Part shown: in pieces, positions 55,700-64,000 of the stretch
Layout: every line of letters begins with the position of its first letter
Position numbering within the stretch: position 1 is the stretch's first letter
Assembly (NCBI GenBank): GCA_027257055.1
Contig: JAPVLO010000045.1
Coordinates: 806,001 to 870,000, forward strand
Direction: 5' to 3'
DNA length: 64,000 nucleotides
Source: Cephalopachus bancanus
Lineage: Eukaryota > Chordata > Mammalia > Primates > Tarsiidae
Made by a program: the position numbers and the translations under genes
The notes under the pieces: generated by a model
Told to the model about the DNA's origin: nothing
Seen by the model: only the letters and a program-made list of their open reading frames with translations
Databases searched by the model: none

Positions 55700-56378
55700 T
55701 TTTGGTAGCATTTGTCTATTTTTATTTTATCTTAAAGATGTGGGGTACAATTCAGGGTTACATATACAAATGTTCATTATGCAGTTACCCTTGATGAGGT
55801 GTGTCCCCCCTCCCCCGGCAGAATCCCACTACTGCCAATCCCGCCAACCCCTTCCTCCTCCCGCCCAGCAATTTCCCACTACTGACAATCCTTTTCTTAT
55901 AGTATTATGATAATTGTTCAGGGCTCACTTATGAGTGAGAACATGTGATACTCAGTTCTTTGTTTCTGTGATAGATCACTCAGTATTATAGACTCTAAGT
56001 CTATCCAAGAAGCTGTGAAGTTCATAATTATGTCCTTCTTTATGGCTATGTAATAGTCCATCATGTATATGTACCACATTTTTTTATCCATTCCTCTTTT
56101 GATGGGCAACACGGTTGATTCCATGTTTTGCTATTGTGAACAATGCTGCAGCAAACATGTGTGTGCAGGTATCTATTTCATAGAGTGATTTGAGATCCTC
56201 TGGTATATTCCTGGTCAAGGGATCATATGGAAGGTCAATTTTTAGATCTTTTGGGAATCGCCAAACTGTTTTCCACAGAGGTTGTACTAGTTTACACTCC
56301 CACCAACAGTGTAGAAGTGTTCCTTTTCCCCTGTATCCTCTCCAGCATCTGTTGTTTTTTGAGTTATTGATGTTGGCC
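55700..56378 (-). mobile_element. LINE-1 ORF2 3' end / 3' UTR fragment
   Basis: On the + strand the antisense landmarks GGGCTCACTTATGAGTGAGAAC, CTTTATGGCTATGTAATAGTCC, ATGTACCACATTTTTTTATCC, GTGAACAATGCTGCAGC and CACTCCCACCAACAGTG mark the 3' end of a relatively young LINE-1 (less diverged than the 4.9 kb copy). Coding frame is broken and 5'-truncated. Confidence 0.88.
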
Positions 56379-56384
56379 TATTAA

Positions 56385-56462
56385 TTTTTTTTTTTAAAAA
56401 AGGGTATCACTCTGTCACCTAGGCTGGAGTGCAGTGGTGCCATTAGAGCTCATTGTAACCTC
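56385..56462 (-). repeat. Alu fragment, antisense, cut by the provirus
   Basis: T-run, then GTATCACTCTGTCACCTAGG to CATTGTAACCTC, where the LTR begins. The other part should lie beyond the far end of the provirus, outside the window. Confidence 0.8.
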
Positions 56463-56950
56463 TGTGGGAATTGAACTCATCTGTCCAAAATCAAAGGATG
56501 GACACAGAGAAGTGGAGTGCAACAGAAGTGAGACTTTAATGACTGTCTTGCAAGATTGGGTGTCTGGTGGGCAGGCACACCGGAGCTGTTATAGTTAGCA
56601 TATTTGTAACCTAGAACACAAGTCCCTGCCTTGCTCTCCCGTAGGCTGGGCCTCACAGAGGTTACAACACTTTCCCAGATGTCACCTACATGGCACACAT
56701 TAATTGGGTCATGTAATAAGTTCATTTGCATGTCCTATTTGCTGATTAGTTTATAGGGCTGTCATAAAATCCCTTTATTTACATGTTCTATTTGCTGATT
56801 GGTTTACAGAATTTCATTTTGGTTGGTTCCCTCCAAAATTTGAACATAAAAGCCCGCCAAAGTGAAAGCCCACGAAAAAGAGAACAAAGAAGCAGGAAGT
56901 GACTCAGCAAAGACATTTAAACATGGCTCAGGATTTATTTTGAAAATAAA
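56463..56950 (-). mobile_element. 3' LTR of the class I provirus
   Basis: Lies 3' of env on the - strand. Its outer end is TGTGGGAATTG on the + strand (CCCACA on the element strand). ATTAAA near 56534-56539 can serve as poly(A) signal. A 53-bp-spaced internal repeat (CTATTTGCTGATTRGTTTAYAG, 56736 and 56788) carries a CCAAT-like box twice. The inner border is uncertain, 56923 or about 56953, next to a purine-rich AAGAAATAGAA. Confidence 0.7.
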
Positions 56951-57649
56951 TCATTCTATTTCTTACAATCTTCCCATCCTGTTTCTTTAAGTATTTTATT
57001 TTTAAAATTTTCATTGTATTTAGATTCAGATCTAATCATGAGATCAGTTTCAAATTTATCAAGTAATTTTTGACTCTCATCTTCAAAATTCAATTCAGTT
57101 TTCATAACATAAGTGTAAATCATGGACATTTTCTTTGTTATGGCCACTTCTATAAGTTTTTTAACCAGACCTCTGACATAGGGAATTATATAGCAACCCA
57201 AGGCAATTAATATACCTATCACTGTTATAAGGGAAGTTAAGATAGATATTATTGTTCCTTTCCATTTTCCAAATCAATTATCTAACTAATCTGTAAAAGG
57301 ATTGCTAAAACTGGAGTTTTCAGCTAGTTTATTGGTTAGTGTACTGAGTCCTTGTAAAATGTTCTGGTGATGGTCCCATCAGGAGCTGTATTGTTTGGTA
57401 TAAATGTACAGTATTGTTCCCCTAACATGACACACACTCCTTCCTTTTCAGCTAACATCATGTCTAGTGCCATATGATTTTCCCATGCCATTTTACTTGT
57501 AGTGTCTAATTTCTTAGCTACTCCTTAAATTGCATCCCTGGTATGATTAATAAATCTCTGCTGATTATAGTAGATACAGTTGATCCAATCTATGTTTTTA
57601 TTTATAGTTTCCTGAAATATCTGAAAAACCAATAATGGTTTATAATAGC

Positions 57650-58149
57650 TTGCTTAATATAAAACTAATTTGCTTAATGCTTGATATAAGTAATAATAAT
57701 CTGTAATAGCTCGACATAAGTAACTCCATCTTCTTAAAGTCTTCCATCTTAACTGTCTGCTTGACCTAGAAATGAACCTCCATTTTGTACATGTAATTGC
57801 TATAACGTTCCCATGACCACAGACCCACAGCTGCGTTCCCTTGAGCTGATCATGTTGACTGTTCTTGTTGACCATTTGCAAGACTCCCTAGCCACCAGTT
57901 CAGTGTAATTGTATGCCTTGTTAACTGAAATCCAAAAGATTGTTCCTTTTATTTTTAGTTCCTCATATCCTCACCCCCTGCTATGTAGTCCACTGGTGGT
58001 TTTTGCCTTTATAACCTTCTTTCTAGTTTAGTTTGGGCATCAAGAGTTTTTCTGGCATGAGCCTGCTCTTGACCCATGTGTTAATAAAGGACTCATAATT
58101 AATTACACTTGGTTTGCTGGCGTGTCTCTTTCTCGCAATTCAGTCATAA
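57650..58149 (+). mobile_element. LTR inserted into the env remnant
   Basis: About 0.45-0.5 kb that does not translate as env, with GTAATAGCTCGACATAAGTAAC near the start, TTTATAACC near 58010, AATAAA at about 58083 and an end TCTTTCTCGCAATTCAGTCATAACA. This is the layout of a solo LTR on the + strand, opposite to the provirus. The left border is uncertain. Confidence 0.65.
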
Positions 58150-58609
58150 CATACCCACCAAAAGAGAGATTCAAATTCTGCTGCTATTTGATTTTGAGCA
58201 TTAAACTCATCAGGGACTCCCTGGAAAACTATGGCATCAAGATACCCACTGGAATCAAATGATCCAGGTACTGGTTGCCCAGGTAGTGACCATTTACTCC
58301 TGACCTTGGTAGCCATTAGTGGCTTTTGAAATGACAGGGTGAATGGCATGCCCAATTGGACCAAAGCACAGGGTCCTGTTCATTTGGGCAGCAACAGGGT
58401 TTTAAGGGGTTTTTTTTTTTTCCTACCACAATACTACCAAGCATGCACTCGGGGGATGCTGAAGTTCGAGTTGTTGTCATCAGTTGTTTCAGAGACATCC
58501 AGAACATGGGTGCAGGAGTGCGGATGTCCCACAGGAATGGCGAAACTCTCTCCTCATCTAGAGAGACACGAAGAGTGATTCACCTTTCCCACAGAGAAAG
58601 AAGGATGCA

Positions 58610-58873
58610 GCCGGGCTCGGTGGCTCAGCCTGTAATCCCACGCCTTTGGGAGGCTGAGGTGAGTGGATTGCCTGAGCCCGCGGGTTCGAGACCCGCCGGG
58701 CAACCTAGTGAGACCTCACTCTACAATAAATCAAAAAATTAGCAGGGTGTGGTAGCATGCACCTGTAGTTCCAGCTACTTGGAAGGCTGAGGTGGAAGGA
58801 TTGCCGGAGCCCGGCAGGTCGAGGCAGTCTGGGCGACAGAGTGAGACTCCAACTCAAAAAAAAAAAAAAAAAA
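58610..58873 (+). repeat. Alu dimer, young type, in env remnant
   Basis: GCCGGGCTCGGTGGCTCAGCC to CAACTCAAAAA. Perfect target duplication AGAAAGAAGGATGCA (58595-58609 and 58874-58888). Part of the right-monomer end is deleted. Confidence 0.96.
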
Positions 58874-59493
58874 AGAAAGAAGGATGCACCTTCAGATCTG
58901 ACTTATGCATGAATGGGTAGAGGAAGAAAAGACTTCGATAAGTCTCGTTACCCCATGTGTCCTTATTTTGGTATAGGATCAACATACAGTTCGTTCCATG
59001 GGGTCTGTGTCCCAATTAAAGGGAAATGGAACCATTTGAGCCTGTGACTGACCCCGTAGCACAAGCATAACAATGACTTTTGTTAAGGCTTGATACTGTA
59101 AATTTTATTCATTCAACCCAGGCATTTGGATCCCCATATCCTATTTTGATTTCCATGGTTTGTTTTAGGTCTGTTACTTCTATGATGGTAACCTTAGATG
59201 GGTCATTTTTAAATCTTGTTGGATTTAGTTTCCAAAACTGTGGATGATTGGGACTCTGAGTTGGGCCTTTATAAATAGTCAGTGAGGATGCAATTAGTCT
59301 TATCTGAAAGATGCCCAAAGAATCTTTCCCTTATATACCTGCTTCCGGCCCATATTTTCAAATTACTGATGGTTTTCTATCTAGGATTTAGGGCTGAGCT
59401 ATTGTTAATAGTAACAGATTACATTGGACATGTTGACATTAGGAGGGGTTAACCCTCTTGTGATTTGGATTTTTATCTTTCTTTATTTCTTTT

Positions 59494-59775
59494 TTAGTTG
59501 TTGGAGTCTCACTCTTGTCACCCAGGCTAGAGTGCAAGTGGCATACTCACTGGCCACCACAGCCTTGACCTGCTGGACTTAGGTGATCCTTCTGTCTCAG
59601 CTTTCCAAGTACCTGGAATTACAGATGCACGCCATTACACCCAGCTAGTTTTTGTGATTTACTGTAGAGATGAAGTCTCACCAAGTTGCTCAGGCTGGTC
59701 TCGAACCCCAGGGCCCAGTCAATTATCTCACTCCCAAAGTGCTGGGATTACAGGCTGAGCCACTGCACCCGGCCT
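59494..59775 (-). repeat. Alu dimer, antisense, in env remnant
   Basis: TTGTTGGAGTCTCACTCTTGTC to CACTGCACCCGGCC. Confidence 0.92.
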
Positions 59776-60677
59776 GGATTTTTTCTTTCACTTCCTTGCT
59801 CTTCAGGAGTTGTCCATTCTTCAAATTGGGTAGTCCAGAGAACATTATACCAAGAATAGCAAGGATACCTAGTCTTTATGTTGACACAAGACTCCATGTT
59901 GGTAACTGAACATGATAATATTACTTGGGGGCAGAGATATTTGTCCGTCTCAGAAAACTTTCTTTGATTATAAAGGCTTCCACAGGATATGACAGAACAA
60001 GCATTAAACCTGATAGTTATGGGAGAGGTAGTTTTGGTAATATTAATGGTAAAAATGCCATTTGCTATTTCAAATAAGGCTAGCAGCACCTTTAAGGGAA
60101 ACAATTCCATGACTATTCAGGATTGAAAGGGCCCTTACATAAGCTTAAACATACATATAATGAGAACGCTATAGGTAGTGCTATGAGAAAAGGCACAGAG
60201 AAATATATCAGGTTTTTCTGAATTTTAACTTTAACGGTTCAATTTGAGAGACCGCCCATTTATTGGGTGTACTCTCTTTTACCAGTTTCTTTTGGTGATT
60301 TCTTGACTCATGTGTGATGTGTCCATACTTTTCCAGCAGTTCACACAGCCGTCTCAGTTGTCAGGAGCACTTGATAAGGTCCTTCCCAACTTTGCTGGAG
60401 TTTAGTTTCCTTCCAGGATTTGATCAGCACCCAATCTCCAGGCTGGAACTGATGAACTGTAAACTCAAGAGGAGGAGTTTAAGCAAGGAGACCCTTTAAT
60501 CTAAGAGAAGATAAGAGTAGAGGAAATAGACAAAACATAGTCTTTAAAAAATTGATCTTTTGTTTCCAAGGTTGGTAAATCTGCAACTTTGTTTAGATAA
60601 GGCAATTCATATAGTAATTCATAGGGTGACAGTCCAAAGTCCTTTCTAGGAGTCATTCTAACTCTAAGAAGAGCTAT

Positions 60678-60972
60678 TTTTTTTTTTTTTTTTTTGATTT
60701 GGAGTCTTACTTGGTCACCCAGACTGGAGTGCAGTGGCTGCTCCCCGCCACTGCAGCCTCGCCTGCTGGGCTCCGGTGATCCTTCCGCCTTAGCCATCCG
60801 AGTAGCCGGAATTACAGGCATGCGCTACCACGCCCGGCTGATTTTTTGATTTATTGTAGAGATGAGGTCTTGCTGCCCAGGTGGGTCTCGAACCCGCGGG
60901 CTCAGGCAATCCACTCACCTCAGCCTCCCAAAGGTGCGGGGTTACAGGCTGAGCCACCGAGCCCGGCGGCAG
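60678..60972 (-). repeat. Alu dimer, antisense, young type, in the integrase part of pol
   Basis: T-run, GATTTGGAGTCTTACTTGGTC to CCGAGCCCGGCGGC. Target duplication GAAGAGCTAT (60668-60677 and 60973-60982). Confidence 0.95.
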
Positions 60973-61040
60973 GAAGAGCTATCGAAAGACACCTAACCCA
61001 GGGCAATTTTGTTTCTAACATAAGTTTGGTTATATGCATT

Positions 61041-61334
61041 TTTTTTTTTTTTGAGTTGGAGTCTCACTTTATCACCCAGGTTGGAGTGTCGTGGCACACT
61101 CATGGCCACCCCAGTATCAACCTGCTAAACTCTGGCGATACTTCCACCTCAGTCTTCCAAGTAGCTAGAACTACAGGCTCACGCTAGTATGCCCGGCTAA
61201 TTTTTTTTATTTTATTGTAGAGATGCGGTGCGGCCAAGTTGCCTGGACTGGTCTCAAACCTGTGGACTCAGGCAATCCACTCACCTCGGCCTCCCAAAGT
61301 GCTGGGATGACAGACTGAGCCACCACACCCAGCC
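61041..61334 (-). repeat. Alu dimer, antisense, in pol
   Basis: GAGTTGGAGTCTCACTTTATC to CACACCCAGCC. Target duplication GGTTATATGCATT / GGTTATATGTATT (61028-61040 and 61335-61347). Confidence 0.94.
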
Positions 61335-61347
61335 GGTTATATGTATT

Positions 61348-61380
61348 TTTTTTTTTTGAGTTGGAGTCTCACTCTGTCGC
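61348..61380 (-). repeat. Alu stub, antisense
   Basis: T-run followed by GAGTTGGAGTCTCACTCTG and TCGC, then pol sequence. Either a very short insertion or a tail left by a partial duplication of the neighbouring Alu. Confidence 0.75.
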
Positions 61381-64000
61381 ATTTTAAAGGTTTGATTCAT
61401 TCGTTCTATTTTCCCAGAGGATAGTGGATGCCAGGAAGTGTGAAAGTCCTATTGTATTTGAAGTGCTATTGCCATACCTTGTAGTATTTTCAAAGTAAAA
61501 TGATTTCCATTATCCAAATCAATGTTTTTCACTAAACCAAATCTAGGAATTAGTTGTTCTAAAAGTGTCTTTATGATGACCCCAGCTGTAGCTGCCGTTG
61601 CCAGATATGCCTCTACCCATCCAGGAAGGTGATTAACAATCACTAATAAATATTTAAGTTTTCCTGTTTTAGGTAATTTAGTGAAATCAACCTGTATACT
61701 TTGGAAGGGCCTTAAGCCAGGAGGTCTTCCTCCCTTTAATGATGCTTTATTTACATTTTCATTTATTTTCTGGAAGATTATACAATCTTCACAAATTTGT
61801 TTAGCAATAGTGTAAATACCTATACACCTGCATGTCTTTAGAAATGTATCACACATTGCTTGGGTTCCCCAGTGACTTCCCCTATGTAATATAGTCATTA
61901 ATTCTCTCATAATAGGTTTATTAACCATTTTCCTACCATCAGGAAGGATTCATTTTCCTTCCTCTGTTAAAATTGCTCCCATTTTTCTCATTTCTTCTAT
62001 TTCCTTTCTGTAAACTGTGGTATTACATTAATTTCAGGTACAACTGGGGTAAGATTTAGAAGCTTAATTTCATTTTCCATGGCAGCTTCTTTGGCTACTT
62101 CATCAGTCAACCTATTACCCACTGCCTCAAAGGAGTTTTCCCATTGATGACTGTTTACATGGGTGATTGCTATTTCAGTGCAGAGCTGCAAATTTTCCAG
62201 AACTTGTTTAATTAATTCCCCATGGACTAATTTCTTTCCTTTACTATTTATGAGACTTCTCTTTGTCCAGATTTTTCCAGAAGTGTGTACCACCCCATAG
62301 ACATACTTAGAATCAGTATATATTGTACCCTCTTTGTTTGTAAGCATTTTAAAGGCCTGGTTAAGAGCATATAATTCACAAGTTTGTGCAGATCATAAGT
62401 TTGGCAACCTCCCCTTTTCATGAATAGATAGATTATTTCCATCAATAATCGAATACCCTTATGTCTTTTACCTTTGATTATTCTGGAGGAGACATCTATG
62501 AGTAGTCTTATACCATCATAGAGTGGCTCCTCCTTTAAATCCAGTCTGATTTTAGTTTGGTATTCTATAATACCTAAACAGTTATGATATAGGGTGTCAT
62601 TGTTTCCTTTTTCTCCAGCCTGTAGAAAATTGGCTAAATTTACATAAGAGTCTGTGATTAACATTAGATTATCCCTTTCTAATAATATAGCTTCATATTT
62701 TAAAATTCTGGAATCAGTCAACCAGCGACCAGCTTTTTGATTTAAGATGGTCCGAACCTGGTACAGGGTGCTGACCGAGAGAGTTCCTCCAAAAGTTAAC
62801 TTACAACTTTCTTCCACTAGCAGAGCAGTTGCTGCAATGGCCTGAACACATTCTGGCCAGGTCCTAGACATAGGGTCTAATAATTTGGACATAAAAGCTT
62901 TAGGTTGCTTTCTTCCCCCTCTTTCTTGGGTAAGTACTCCAACAGATGTTCCCTGATCAGTTGTAATGAACAAGTGAAAGTGTTTTTCTAAGGAGGGAAG
63001 GGCAAGGACAGGAGCTATAATTAAGGTTTGTTTTAGTTTTTCTAAATCCGGTACTTCTTTTAGTCCATTGGAGAGAGTTTGGGGCTTTCTCCAATAGTTT
63101 TGAGCACAAATTTTTAGTTTTGAGTGCATATGAATCAATCTGTAGTCTGCAGTAACCTATAAGACCTAAAAATTTTCTGAGTTTCCTTTTTGTTTTAGGC
63201 CTGGGGTAGTTAATTATTCCAGCTATTCTTTCTGAATTGATTCTCCATTTGCCTGAGCTAATTAGATGTCCCAGGTATTTAAGCTCTGATTCTACAAATT
63301 GTAATTTACTTTTAGAAAACCTCAATCCTTGTTGTCCCAAATAGTTAAGTAATTCTATAGTCATTTCAGGTACTTGAATTTTATTTGTTCCAGAGATTAG
63401 AAGGTTATCTACATATTGTAAGAGATGAGTGTCAGGCAAAGGTAGAAACCCCTCTAAAACAGTTTCTTAAAATCTGACTAAATAAGTTGGGAGATTCAGT
63501 GAAACCCTGGGGTAATACAGTCCAGTAGTATTGCTGTTTCCTTCCATTTATAGGATTTTCCCATTCAAATGCAAAGAGGTCTCTACTTTCAGAAGCCAAT
63601 GGACATGCCCAAAAGGCATCCTTAAGATCTAAACCATTTATGCTCATGAGGAATTTTACTAAGGAGAGAATATGAGTTTGGAACCACGGGATGCCAGGTT
63701 TGAACTATTTGATTTATGGCCTGCAAATCCTGGACCAACTGATGTGATCCATCAGGCTTTTTAACTAGAAGTATTGGAGTATTATATGGTGACATACATG
63801 GTTCCAAAAGCCCATCTTTAAGGAGACTTTCAATCACCAGTTGAAGCCCCTTCTTTCCTTCCAGGGGAATAGGATATGGTTTTCTACATGCAATTTCATT
63901 AGGCTATTTTAGAGAAATTTGAATTGGAGGGATCTGTAACCCTCCTCTATTTTCCTCCTTTACCCATACCTCAGGGCTAACTTTTTGTTCTTCTTCTTCC

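Larger units (their letters stand above)
56956..60230 (-). pseudogene. Endogenous retrovirus env remnant
   Basis: Broken - strand frames carry envelope features in order. An N-terminal piece (59748-60110) begins with a hydrophobic signal-like segment and is Cys-rich, like a surface subunit. Further surface pieces lie at 59109-59318 and 58140-58364. A transmembrane-subunit piece at about 57.35-57.63 kb has the typical heptad region, followed by a Cys motif in which one of the usual paired Cys is lost. The C-terminal tail (56956-57222) starts with a membrane-spanning segment. Stops, two Alus (58610, 59494) and an LTR (57.65-58.15 kb) interrupt it. It cannot make a full envelope protein. Confidence 0.75.
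60300..64000 (-). pseudogene. Endogenous retrovirus class I pol remnant (RT, RNase H, integrase)
   Basis: Gammaretrovirus-like pol in broken frames, continuing past the right edge. Reverse transcriptase: 63622-63837 (SPYNTPILLVKKPDG), 63432-63647 (LKDAFWACPLA) and 62957-63439, where the catalytic YxDD box reads YVDN. Connection and RNase H: 62248-63138 and 61997-62347 (TDSKYVYGVVH). Integrase: 61449-61928 has the HX3H and CX2C zinc ligands and the first two catalytic Asp (QVDF and LDNGN). An in-frame stop (TAG) follows; the region with the third acidic residue lies at about 61383-61430, and the C-terminal part (about 60300-60480, 60540-60660) comes after two Alus. Non-functional. Confidence 0.88.

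Overview
The window is nuclear DNA of a primate, most likely not a monkey, ape or human. It is crowded with dimeric 7SL-derived Alu SINEs. The least decayed copies carry a shared set of differences from the human AluJ/S/Y types: a 'GGCTCAGCCTG' start, 'ACAATAAATCAAAAAATTAG' in the linker and a GAGTTGGAGTCTCACTC antisense 3' end. That points to a tarsier or strepsirrhine; I cannot choose between them by eye.

Gene layout matches the human 8q22.1 order as I remember it. (1) About 2.0-19.6 kb, + strand: the last four coding exons of CIBAR1 (FAM92A), in phase and with canonical splice sites. The 5' half lies left of the window. (2) 27.4-30.4 kb, - strand: the complete single-exon coding sequence of RBM12B (993 residues, five RRM-type domains and a long 8-residue tandem repeat). 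An acceptor site lies 28 bases before its ATG and a 5' intron runs towards a CpG island at about 35.0-36.0 kb, its likely promoter. CIBAR1 and RBM12B are tail to tail. (3) 36-64 kb: no cellular gene was recognised. TMEM67, the next human neighbour, is not visible and is expected beyond the right edge.

The rest is mobile DNA of several ages. Old DNA transposons include a mariner relic (0.8-1.8 kb), a piggyBac relic with TTAA ends (20.8-22.1 kb), and hAT and Tigger-like fragments. Old LINE-1 pieces are at 4.9-6.7, 8.1-9.6, 45.1-46.2 and 55.7-56.4 kb, with scattered MIR/L2. The right half is rich in LTRs: two solo LTRs of one family with recognisable 5-bp target duplications (40.4-41.4 and 43.1-44.1 kb), a third solo LTR (45.7-46.1 kb), several weaker LTR-like stretches, and a broken class I (gammaretrovirus-like) provirus on the - strand from about 56.5 kb to the right edge, with 3' LTR, env and pol, cut up by Alus and another LTR. 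More than 60 Alu copies or fragments are present, many with clear target duplications, so the order of insertions can often be read.

I found no unknown multi-gene system. The best second-look items are the piggyBac relic, the Alu subfamily with a self-complementary B box, short apparently templated insertions (36 bp and 26 bp) copied from about 2 kb and 0.6 kb away, a polyadenylated 3' end inserted inside an Alu, an LTR piece embedded in an Alu, and the RBM12B coding repeat.
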